A DNA stretch of 64,000 nt from Bradysia coprophila (taxonomy: Eukaryota > Arthropoda > Insecta > Diptera > Sciaridae), in assembly GCF_014529535.1 (NCBI RefSeq), contig NW_023503493.1:10200001-10264000 (forward strand). Direction: 5' to 3'. Position 1 is the stretch's first letter. Every line of letters starts with the position of its first letter. The position numbers were made by a program, and so were the translations under genes. Positions 55,786 to 64,000 of the stretch are shown here, piece after piece. A model generated the notes under the pieces. The model searched no databases. It worked only from the letters and a program-made list of their open reading frames with translations, and was not told where the DNA came from.

Positions 55786-57422
55786 ACGTAATTGGCAATG
55801 ATTGGCTGGATTTGTTTGGATTATTTGACATTCCATTGAATTCCGTTTGTAACCAAATAATGAAAACGTCAGACTCCAGCAATCAACACGAGTTCATGGA
55901 AAATTTCCGGCAGACATTTTCATCAGTTTTTGATTCGACTTTGGGAACGTGCACTAAAACTCAAGTCACCTTACGTGTCAAACCTGATGCTAAGCCAATT
56001 TTCCGTCCGAAACGTCCAGTTGCTTACGCTGCTGTTCCTGTTGTTGAAGCAGAGCTGGATCGTTTACAACACTTGGGTGTCATCAGTCCCGTTTCATATT
56101 CCGAATGGGCTGCTCCAATTGTCACAACAAAGAAACCAAATGGGTCGATACAAATGTGCGCCGATTTTGCTACTGGTCTCAACGACGCGCTGGACACATA
56201 CCATTATCCGCTTCCGACACCCGATTCGATTTTCGCTACGCTTAACGGTGGAAAATATTTTTCGAAAATCGATTTTGCTGACGCATACTTTCAACTCGTT
56301 GTGGACGAATCATCGAGAAAGTACATCACCATCAACACTCATCGGGGCCTATTTCAATTTAATCGCCTACCGTTTGGAGTGAAAATCGCTTCAGCCGTTT
56401 TTCAACAAATTGTTGACGCAATGATTGCTGGCTTGGACCGAACTTGTGGCTATCAGGATGACATTACGGTGAATGGTCGTACGATAGAAGAGCACAACCG
56501 TAATCTGATCGCACTCTTCGAACGAATCAAAGAATTTGGCTTCAGTATTCGGCATCACAAGTGTGAGTTCTTAATGACAGAAATCGAATTTCTTGGTTTT
56601 ATTATAGATGAGCATGGTCGTCGTCCGAATCCGGCTAAGATTCAAGCAATTGTTGACATGCCTGAGCCACACGATGTTACCACCGTCAAGTCGTTTTTGG
56701 GTATGATAAATCATTATTCCAAGTTTGTCAAGGAAATGAAAAATTTACGTGCTCCATTGGATCGGTTGCTTTGCAAAGACGTTAAATTCGAATGGAATGA
56801 TGAATGTCGTGAAGCATTCAACAAAGCAAAACAAATTCTACTTTCCGACCTGCTATTGGCTCACTATGATCCAAACGTACCCATCCGAGTTGCAGCTGAT
56901 GCGTCGTCTCAAGGTCTTGGTGCTGTAATTCTTCATCGGTATGCAGACGGTTCCGAGAAAGCAATTGAGCATGCATCACGAAGTCTCACTCCAGCAGAAC
57001 GCAACTATGGACAAATCGAAAGAGAGGCTTTATCCTTGGTCTTCGCAGTTCAAAAGTTCCATCGAATGATTTGGGGACGAAAATTTGTATTGGAAACCGA
57101 TCACAAGCCATTGCTCGCAATATTTGGTTCAAAGAAGGGCATTCCGGTACATTCATCCAGTCGACTGCAGCGTTGGGCGATATCATTAATGTCATACGAT
57201 TTCGACGTCGAATACGTCAAAACGGAAAAATTTGGTTATGCTGACGTTTTGTCTCGTCTTATTGCCAATCACCAATCGCCTTTGGAACCGATCATCGTTT
57301 CTTCAGTTCGCATTATGGAGGACTCGATCAATCGAATTTTGGTGGATGCGATACGTACCTTACCTGTCACTGCCGAAATGGTTGCCCATGAAACGTTGAA
57401 GATGAATTGCTCATTTCCGTGA
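55755..57422 (+). CDS. Reverse transcriptase and RNase H of the LTR element
   Basis: In frame 3 without its own start codon. The RT core is recognised by YPLPTPDSIFATLNGGKYFS, FNRLPFGVKIASAVFQQ and the catalytic YQDD (the usual Y-x-D-D). RNase H follows with RVAADASSQGLGAVI and LETDHKPLLAIF. The stop at 57,420-57,422 comes just before the integrase, whose coding continues in a third frame, so this segment cannot yield full Pol without frameshifting or correction. Confidence 0.92.
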   Translation: MLRVSDAHDLNVIGNDWLDLFGLFDIPLNSVCNQIMKTSDSSNQHEFMENFRQTFSSVFDSTLGTCTKTQVTLRVKPDAKPIFRPKRPVAYAAVPVVEAELDRLQHLGVISPVSYSEWAAPIVTTKKPNGSIQMCADFATGLNDALDTYHYPLPTPDSIFATLNGGKYFSKIDFADAYFQLVVDESSRKYITINTHRGLFQFNRLPFGVKIASAVFQQIVDAMIAGLDRTCGYQDDITVNGRTIEEHNRNLIALFERIKEFGFSIRHHKCEFLMTEIEFLGFIIDEHGRRPNPAKIQAIVDMPEPHDVTTVKSFLGMINHYSKFVKEMKNLRAPLDRLLCKDVKFEWNDECREAFNKAKQILLSDLLLAHYDPNVPIRVAADASSQGLGAVILHRYADGSEKAIEHASRSLTPAERNYGQIEREALSLVFAVQKFHRMIWGRKFVLETDHKPLLAIFGSKKGIPVHSSSRLQRWAISLMSYDFDVEYVKTEKFGYADVLSRLIANHQSPLEPIIVSSVRIMEDSINRILVDAIRTLPVTAEMVAHETLKMNCSFP

Positions 57423-58708
57423 GTAATTTCCTGAAATCGAATTGGCCGACACATCTTGAAGATGAAACGTTAAAGGTTTTTTATAATCGTCGTGAATCGT
57501 TGTGTGAAATGGATGGTTGCCTATTATTCAATGAACGAGTCGTCATTCCTTTATCGTTACAGAAGGAAATTCTTCAACGACTGCACGTTGCTCATCCAGG
57601 CATTGTTCGTATGAAGGCTTTGGCTCGAAGCTACGTGTATTGGCCAAACATTGATAAAGACATTACTGAATACGTGCAAAGTTGTTCCCGATGCGCCAGT
57701 ACAGCGAAAGCACCCATTAAAGCAACATTATCGTCTTGGCCAAAGGCATCGAATGTATGGTCTCGTGTACACATCGATTTCGCTGGTGAATTTCAGGGTC
57801 ACTACTATTTTGTCGTGGTCGATTCCTACTCAAAATGGCCTGAAATATTCGTCATCACTAACACAACTTCAGCAGTCGCGATTTCCAAATTACGTGAAAT
57901 CAATGCTCGCTTCGGCAACATGTCGATTTTGGTATCTGATAATGGACCAGCGTTTATTTCGGAAGAATTTGCTGATTATTGCAAATCGGAAGGCATTTAT
58001 CACATCCGAACACCAGTTTACCATGCACAATCGAATGGGCAAGCCGAACGATTTGTCGATACTTTCAAACGAGCACTCAAGAAAGCTAAGGGAGAGGAAA
58101 GTATACCCAACGTCCTTCAAACATTTCTTCAGCGTTATCGCATGACGCCAAACGCTCAATTACCAGCAAACTGTAGCCCAGCCGAAGTCATGCTTGGACG
58201 AAAAATACATTCAACTTTAGATTTGGTTAAACCGAGAGCAAAATTCGACATCGTCCGTGACAGTAAAATGGAACATCAATTCAACGTCAAACATGGAGCG
58301 AAAAATCGTATTTTCTATCCGAATCAGAAAGTTTACATTCGTGATTTTCGAGACAAGAAAATCATTTGGACACCAGCCGTTATCATCGAACGATCTGGCA
58401 CAGTGGTCTACAATGTCGAATGTGATGGAAATATCTGGCGTCGTCATGCTAATCAAATCCGAGTCAGGTACGAATACGAAAATGAGGAATCAAGTCCAAC
58501 GTTAAGTTTGTTGTATGATACGTTTGATACTGCACCGCAAATTGGATCATCGCTACCACATCACATTGCACCACAGACCAACGAAAATTTACATGAACCT
58601 CCAGCATCATCAATTCCACTTATTCCAACCCGACCACAACGTAACCGTCACCCACCAATCCGTACAGATTTTTCACGATCAGTTAAGGGGCGATATTTGG
58701 ATCTTTAA
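57407..58708 (+). CDS. Integrase of the LTR element
   Basis: The zinc-binding HHCC region (LHVAHPGIVRM ... SCSRC), the catalytic triad in VHIDFAGEF, LVSDNGPAF and SNGQAERFV, and a basic C-terminal region with proline-rich tail. Ends in TAA at 58,706-58,708, 15 bases before the purine tract. All three catalytic acidic residues are present, so the enzyme domain itself appears undamaged. Confidence 0.92.
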   Translation: MLISVSNFLKSNWPTHLEDETLKVFYNRRESLCEMDGCLLFNERVVIPLSLQKEILQRLHVAHPGIVRMKALARSYVYWPNIDKDITEYVQSCSRCASTAKAPIKATLSSWPKASNVWSRVHIDFAGEFQGHYYFVVVDSYSKWPEIFVITNTTSAVAISKLREINARFGNMSILVSDNGPAFISEEFADYCKSEGIYHIRTPVYHAQSNGQAERFVDTFKRALKKAKGEESIPNVLQTFLQRYRMTPNAQLPANCSPAEVMLGRKIHSTLDLVKPRAKFDIVRDSKMEHQFNVKHGAKNRIFYPNQKVYIRDFRDKKIIWTPAVIIERSGTVVYNVECDGNIWRRHANQIRVRYEYENEESSPTLSLLYDTFDTAPQIGSSLPHHIAPQTNENLHEPPASSIPLIPTRPQRNRHPPIRTDFSRSVKGRYLDL

Positions 58709-58723
58709 TGCGTTTGTTATTTT

Positions 58724-58734
58724 AAGGGGGGAGA
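58724..58734 (+). other. Polypurine tract
   Basis: AAGGGGGGAGA directly before the 3' LTR, the expected start of plus-strand synthesis. Confidence 0.85.
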
Positions 58735-58940
58735 TGTTGGATATGCACACACATACACATTTGCATATGTGTCAATGAAGAAATCATAATTTGCTCGTCG
58801 TATCAGTTAGTCGTTATCGAGCGGTCAAATGATTTAAATCGTAAAAGCGAAATCATAGTTTTGTTATCAGAGATAAATTCGATACAATAAATGAAATATG
58901 TAAATCGAATCCGTTTATGTTTTATTGTGGGAACACAACA
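58735..58940 (+). repeat. 3' LTR (206 bp)
   Basis: Same length as the 5' LTR and identical except for one base (TGTTGGATATG). Ends ACACAACA, followed by the target duplication AAAAT. Confidence 0.95.
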
Positions 58941-58944
58941 AAAA

Positions 58945-59046
58945 TATTTCGCCTCGATTAACCATTTCGGTGTTCCAAAATGTTTAATTTCTGATAGTGA
59001 CGTGTTCTTTTGTGTGTTGCTCCGCTACTTTGGTGTGCAAAAATGA
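58945..59046 (+). pseudogene. Possible integrase-core remnant at the insertion site
   Basis: Translates as YFASINHFGVPKCLISDSDV and on to FGVQK before a stop. GVPK-x-LISD and the following hydrophobic pattern resemble the second catalytic segment of retroelement integrases. It is only 34 codons and the usual Asn/Arg-Gly after SD is replaced, so this is a weak call. The LTR element lies immediately to the left. Confidence 0.3.
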
Positions 59047-60108
59047 GATAAAGTTTAAAATTTGTCTTTTTCGTGTGACGTCAATATTGCTTTAAAAAAT
59101 TGCGCGGCACGGCAACTCTATTACATAAAATGTCAGTTTCACATTTGTCAAAATAAGGTGGTATTTTGACTGCGTCAAAACGAAGTTTGGTTGCTGGAGA
59201 GGGTATTGGTGAAAGCGCGTAATTCAGTATTCCATAAAGGCCTCATTGAATTCAACTCATTGCCGAGTGAAGTGAAGAAGTAGAAGAGTGGGGGAGTTTT
59301 TAATAGTAAATAGTTATTTGAAGGACGTCAGCATAAATTTGTGATTTTTAAGGGGAGACGAAAGTTGATTTGAAATTGACTGAAAAGTGTGACTTTTGCT
59401 GTAGTCCTTTTTTTCTGTGATTTTAAATCACTGATTTATGTAAACTGTATTTTCATGTGTCGGGGCCGAAAATGAGGGAGTTTCGATATTTTTCTCAGGT
59501 TTTCGACCCCTTACATGAAATTTTTTTTGACTATTATAACTATTATTATAACTATTATAATAGCAAATTAGCTAAATAAATGATTATCTTAACTAAGGAA
59601 GATGGAATATTGGGGAAAGTATCAGAGTTTTGCGAACAGAATACGGGTGAAATGACCAAAGATGGGAAAATGTTTCAATTTCGGGGGTTTAAACTCTTTT
59701 TTTTCGAAATGTATTGCCGATGGAAAGTTGGTGTCGTCAAAAAAGTTTTGGGAATAGAAGACCGTGGCAAATATGCAAAATGTCGGACAGTTAGAATGCT
59801 TTTTTTTTCTTTATATATTTCATTCATTGAAAATCGACATACAAATGTAATACGATAGTACGTTTACAAACAGTTCAAAGGTGCTATTCTAAAATACTTA
59901 TAAACTAGGCCCCATCTTTTGGATGGGTCAGATCCCTTGACTGATTGACTACTTTTCTCAAGAAGATTTTTGTAATCCGAGCAAAAAAAATCACTCTAAA
60001 AGTACATAAAAGTATACTAGGGTATGCGTACCGTACTTTCGATACAAAATACGTATATGAGAAATTCCAGCACTTGACCATATACTGGTTCATACGTATT
60101 TTCAGTAC

Positions 60109-60513
60109 TTAAGAGGCATCGATGATTTGCTGAAAAGTATACATTTGGGTGATTTTTAAATACCGTCTCTTGGTAATCTATTTCCACCAGATTCATTTTT
60201 CAAGTATGTACAACCGCAATAACGACCACGAATGTGTCAGCTTTCAACATAAAATAGATTTGGTTGTAGCAATTTGACCAACCCTGAGAAAACTGGGCAG
60301 TTTATGAAAATTTCGTTACACTGATCACTTTTTTCAGAACTGGTCAAGTGACTACAACCAAATCTACTTTCTGTTGAAAGCTAATACATTCGTGGTCGTT
60401 ATTGCGGTCGTGTGTTTTGAAAAAAGGATTCTGATGAAAAGATATAATCAAAAAGGCAGCACGAGATACGCAAATGTAGGATACAATTTTAGCTAAGCAT
60501 CGATGTCTCTTAA
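60109..60513. mobile_element. 405-bp palindromic element with TTAA ends
   Basis: TTAAGAGGCATCGATG at the left faces CATCGATGTCTCTTAA at the right (one mismatch). The inner block CGCAATAACGACCACGAATG and CTTTCAACA...AGATTTGGTTGTAG also pair over about 70 bases. TTAA at each end may be a target duplication. Confidence 0.65.
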
Positions 60514-60774
60514 GTTTTATTGTCTTCTAGCAGACCCTGGAAAGAGGCGAATTTCTTGCTTATATATTGAATAAAAATTAAACTCGTGTGATTACGGCCC
60601 TCGCTTCGCTCTGGCCGCAAAGTTCACACTCGTCCAAACTTTAATTTTTTTCTTATCATCGATATAAAGATATTACACACACAAAATTTTGGAATAAATC
60701 CTAGAATATTACTCCAGTATATTCCATTAACGAGCTTAACCCAAAAATATCTTTCTTAGGAGGATAATTGTCTT

Positions 60775-61580
60775 TTGTGGACCATTAAGAATTACTCAAC
60801 TAATAACACGATAATATGATGATACAAAAATTCTTTTAGGAATATCTCTGAGATCCCCCACTGTCATAGCCCAACTTTGAACTTATCCTCGGAAATGGAA
60901 TTCTCCGTCGAATAAAAACAGTTTTTGAAATCCGTTGAGGATTACGTCAAGTTATTGTGTTATCTAGGAACGAGACAAAAATTCTTTTGGGAATATCTCT
61001 AAGATCACCAGCACGTTACGACCCATCTTCGAACGTAGCCTTCGTAATTTTATTCCCTGTCAAATAAAAAAAAAGTTTTTGGAAATCTGTCGAAAACTAC
61101 TCGAGTTATCGTGTTATCAAAGGACGAGACAAAAATTCTTTTGGGAATATCTCTAAGAACACGCGACCGTAATAGCCCATGTTCGAACTTAACCTCATTA
61201 ATTCAATTCCCCGTCGATTAAAAAAAAGTTTTTGGAAATCCGTTGAAAGCTACTCGAGTTATCGTGGAATCAAGCGACCAGACAAAAATTCTTTTGAGAA
61301 TATCTCTAAGATCACCCGACCGTAATAGCCCATCTTCGAACTTAACCTCATTAATTCAATTCCCCGTCGGTAAAAAAAAAGTTTTTGGAAATCCGTTGAA
61401 AGCTACTCGAGTTATCGTGGAATCAAGCGACCAGACAAAAATTCTTTTGAGAATATCTCTAAGATCACCCGACCGTAATAGCCCATCTTCGAACTTAACC
61501 TCATTAATTCAATTCCCCGTCGATTAAAAAAAAAGTTTTTGGAAATCCGTTGAAAATTACTCAAGTTATCGTGTTATCAA
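60775..61580. repeat. ~153-bp tandem satellite, about five units
   Basis: The marker GTTTTTGGAAATCCGTTGA or a variant starts at 60,921, 61,076, 61,228, 61,381 and 61,535, so the units are 152-155 bp. The last two full units are nearly identical, while the first is clearly diverged. A frame of 94 codons spanning two units is a by-product of the repeat. Confidence 0.85.
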
Positions 61581-61935
61581 CGAATCATCAAAGTGTGACA
61601 AACATTTTCTGTATTTAAGGTTTTTGGTCATACATTCATGCATTTTCAATCATAGTAGTGATCATTGTGTGACAAACATTTTAGGGTGTTTATCATCCAT
61701 AAGACCCATGACTTTCAGTCAAGGGAATTAAATGTAAAATAGTTAAACTCAGAGAATGAAAAAATGTTAATTAAAAACTAATTCACGGCAATAAAGGAAG
61801 ATTTTAGCAAAATCAAAAATTAAAATTAGGGAAAGATTTATAAGGAAGGATAGCGGATCAATGTCCAAGTGAAAAGTCAAAAATGGCAGTAACAATGCAG
61901 CTCCGGGTATGCAAAACTAATGTGGTATTGGCCAT

Positions 61936-62148
61936 TCACACGAAAAATAAAAGTAATAACAAAGATGATGATTCAAAATACTGTATAGCCTCTAGTAGGA
62001 ACGCCTTTAGTTTACGAAAGAATGATGAAGGCCGTGCTGAATCTCTAATTTCCACCGGCAGCACATTAAACAAAGTGGGTCCAGCGAATTGAAGAGAGCG
62101 TTCCCCATGCTCAGAGCTTATACCAGGCCGCTGGAGAAGATACACCAC
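61936..62148 (-). pseudogene. C-terminal tail remnant of a LINE ORF2
   Basis: The minus strand reads GERSLQFAGPTLFNVLPVEI followed by RDSARPSSFFRKLKAFLLE. This matches the pattern GxRSxxxAGPxLWNxLPxxIR...SxxxFKxxLKxxLL at the end of many insect non-LTR retrotransposon polymerases. The upstream part continues in a shifted frame, and the RT core is absent. Confidence 0.6.
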
Positions 62149-63050
62149 GTATTGTAACGAATAAAGTTACCGGAAAAGATTAGGGAGTGATGCTTAAGGT
62201 CATTCAGACAACAGAAAGTATACTTCTTATACGCAGAGTTCATGAAACATACGAAATCTAATAAATTCACTTTAAAACTTAGTTCACCACCTTTGCGCAT
62301 GAGAAGAACCGAATTAAATTCACCACACTTGGTTTGAGTCCACATTCAGCCACATTAAATCAACCATCATAACATTAATTATGCTTAGAGTACGTTAGTA
62401 AGTACGTTACTTAATAGACAATACCCTCTCTAGCAACCAAACTACCTTTATTAAGGTGGTGAAAGAATCAAGTAGCCTTTGGAATTTACATATACATTAC
62501 AGTGTAGTCAGTCAAAATGTAGAATTCTGTTTGTAGAATACAAAGAAAAAAGGTGTGAATTTGACACAGAGAGCTGAGAGTTTGTTTGCTAGAGAGAGGA
62601 TTACTATAGAACATAAACATCAATGCTGTCACGAAACTAAAACGGGTTACAAATGAAAATTATTACGATATGATCAGGTGCGACGTACAAAAAAAGAACA
62701 TCGAAAACTATATCGTTGCAATCAAACAACACCATTTAATAGGAAGTAACAATATGCACAAATTGATCTATTCTCTCAGAACCTAATATTTAAGAATTAA
62801 TTTCCAAAAATTCCCTTTTTTTCTTTGCAATTACACAGTTTTTAAATGTTTTTGAACTTGTCTTGATGTTTTACGAGCAATTTAATAATGAAAAAAATGG
62901 GAATTTTACGAAATAATTCTCAAACATTAGGCTCCTCATCGAATGAACTACTCAGTTTGTGCAGAAGGCGCTCTTTATAATTCAAAACTAACAAATATCT
63001 AGTAGTGTTAGTAGTAGTTAGTAGATTGTCCATGTATTCAACAACACACT

Positions 63051-64000
63051 TTAAAGTTTCCGGAAGAGATGAAAAATGCGTTCTTTGACTGATTTAATTC
63101 CACGTTTTGAGCACCCGGCAGCAAGACCGCGTCGAATACGCGAAAAGTTAGATAACAGTAAATGAAATAAAATTTCCATGAAAAATACGATTGCACTTAC
63201 ACCCCAGCCATAAATAACAAATATTGGGAAATCAGAAGGTTCTTCATTATAGGGTAGATTGGGTGCAGATAGATAGTGAAAAACTACTTCTTCTCTAAGT
63301 AATTTGTCTCGGTCCTCTACGTTGCCTGTAAATGGTGCAGCAGCGGTAAATCGTGTCCATCTCTCAATCAATCCGGCACATTGAAGCCGACTAATTATAT
63401 CATTCATGCGATCAGCAAATGGAAACGCATCGTTTACGCGATATGCATATAAACTTTCGTCGAGGTACACATCAGAAATGTGAAAGCCTCTAACGCCAAG
63501 CTTTTCTTCGGTTTGCTCTTTTTCTTTCCAAAAATTCTCCGACTCAGAAAATATGCCGGAAAAACGTCCGCGAAGTCGGCTCTTATATGTATAACTGTTT
63601 GATGCTTCTTTACGTCCTTTGTAAGTAGTCAGGCTTCGAAACATATCCTGCAAATCATCCAAGTCTGGATAAATCATGATGTTACTTTTGTAAATATCCT
63701 CCAACGTATTGATTTGAGGTTGCATGACTGGTTGAATGAGATAGCTTTGCAAGATGGACATAAAGCCATTGACAAATATAAATCCGGCGAAGGTTAGTGG
63801 TACGAGTAGACAAATTTCCGAAAGAGACCGCATCTGATAGGTTATAAACCCGTTCTCATTCATTAGGAGATACAAAATGTCTGATCCGCTTTTGAACAAA
63901 TTGGCCTCTTTGTCGTCCTTGTGTCGAATCAACGTCAATAGGACTATAGTCAAAGCGATAGTGAAGATAATGTAAATGAATACATTGGTGGACGTGAACA
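63051..64000 (-). CDS. Divergent ionotropic receptor (IR), 3' part
   Basis: About 316 residues, open from the right edge to TAA at 63,051-63,053, with no intron visible. TM1 is FIYIIFTIALTIVLLTLI at the very edge. A pore region and TM2 (ICLLVPLTFAGFIFVNGFMS) follow, then the S2 half of the ligand domain starting ...INTLEDIYKSNIMIYP, and TM3 IFVIYGWGVSAIVFFMEILF with a short basic tail. This is the plan of insect ionotropic receptors, which are cation channels on chemosensory dendrites. Glutamate-contact residues are not evident, as expected for divergent IRs. The N-terminal domain and S1 lie beyond the window. Subfamily not assigned. Confidence 0.82.
   Translation of the reverse strand, partial: FTSTNVFIYIIFTIALTIVLLTLIRHKDDKEANLFKSGSDILYLLMNENGFITYQMRSLSEICLLVPLTFAGFIFVNGFMSILQSYLIQPVMQPQINTLEDIYKSNIMIYPDLDDLQDMFRSLTTYKGRKEASNSYTYKSRLRGRFSGIFSESENFWKEKEQTEEKLGVRGFHISDVYLDESLYAYRVNDAFPFADRMNDIISRLQCAGLIERWTRFTAAAPFTGNVEDRDKLLREEVVFHYLSAPNLPYNEEPSDFPIFVIYGWGVSAIVFFMEILFHLLLSNFSRIRRGLAAGCSKRGIKSVKERIFHLFRKL

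Larger units (their letters stand above)
54100..58940 (+). mobile_element. Full-length Ty3/Gypsy (Mag-like) LTR retrotransposon
   Basis: Complete 4,841-bp element: 5' LTR 54,100-54,305, primer site 54,309-54,321, gag-protease, RT-RNase H, integrase, purine tract 58,724-58,734 and 3' LTR 58,735-58,940. AAAAT is duplicated on both sides (54,095-54,099 and 58,941-58,945). The LTRs start TGTTGG, end CAACA, and differ at one base, so insertion was recent. Integrase follows RNase H, which is the Ty3/Gypsy order. The serine-tRNA primer site and the absence of an env gene suggest the Mag clade. The polyprotein is split over three frames. Confidence 0.95.
59047..63050. other. Intergenic region with satellite and TE relics
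   Basis: No complete gene. It holds a reversed CTCTCCAGCAACCAAACT repeat (about 59,187-59,213), a palindrome at 60,109-60,513, the 153-bp satellite (60,775-61,580) and a LINE tail relic (61,936-62,148). A direct CTCTCTAGCAACCAAACT copy lies at 62,430. A frame of 92 codons at 59,580-59,858 has no recognisable similarity. Confidence 0.5.

Noticed and set aside
61243..61527. 94-codon frame with two identical halves
   Set aside because: It is produced by two near-identical 153-bp satellite units and ends with the array.
60775..61580. CRISPR-like array
   Set aside because: The units are ~153 bp with no unique spacers between short repeats, and the surrounding DNA is eukaryotic.

Overview
The window reads as AT-rich nuclear DNA of an insect, most likely a dipteran and possibly a nematoceran gnat or midge. 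This rests on spliced genes with GT-AG introns, an arthropod-type peptide GPCR, a divergent insect ionotropic receptor, a metazoan mitochondrial Pdha, and very dense small inverted-repeat transposons. The species is an inference. No bacterial operon, CRISPR array, rRNA or functional tRNA gene was seen.

Layout. (1) 1.8-18.9 kb, + strand: six exons of a rhodopsin-class peptide GPCR whose N-terminus and TM1 lie outside or are unidentified. Its 11-kb second intron carries two complete five-exon GMP reductase genes on the opposite strand (6.07-7.47 and 10.66-12.17 kb). They are tandem duplicates with identical exon sizes and a central stretch homogenised at the DNA level. (2) 19.3-31.2 kb: no confident gene, many MITEs and foldback repeats. 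(3) 31.2-34.7 kb, + strand: a complete six-exon Pdha (pyruvate dehydrogenase E1 alpha, 395 aa) with a mitochondrial presequence. (4) 34.9-49.4 kb: gene-poor, with a 1.37-kb long-inverted-repeat element at 40.76-42.13 kb and several palindromic MITEs. (5) 49.5-50.5 kb, + strand: a complete three-exon gene for a small secreted protein made of two SUEL (rhamnose-binding lectin type) domains, with a good TATA box and poly(A) signal. (6) 51.3-52.4 kb: a further TE. (7) 54.1-58.94 kb: a full-length young Ty3/Gypsy element, Mag-like, with 206-bp LTRs differing at one base, a 5-bp target duplication, a tRNA-Ser type primer site and gag, protease, RT, RNase H and integrase; pol is out of frame at two points. 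(8) 60.8-61.6 kb: a ~153-bp tandem satellite resembling part of the 51-52 kb element; 61.9-62.15 kb: a LINE tail relic. (9) 63.05-64.0 kb, - strand: the 3' part of a divergent ionotropic receptor gene that runs off the right end.

The genes are ordinary housekeeping, sensory and signalling loci and do not form a pathway together. GMP reductase returns GMP to IMP, and Pdha feeds the TCA cycle. The more unusual material is the nested, partly converted GMPR pair, the stand-alone double-SUEL secreted lectin, a MITE family with consistent 7-bp target duplications at three sites, a nested hAT insertion with its empty site visible elsewhere in the window, and the long foldback element with subrepeats inside it.
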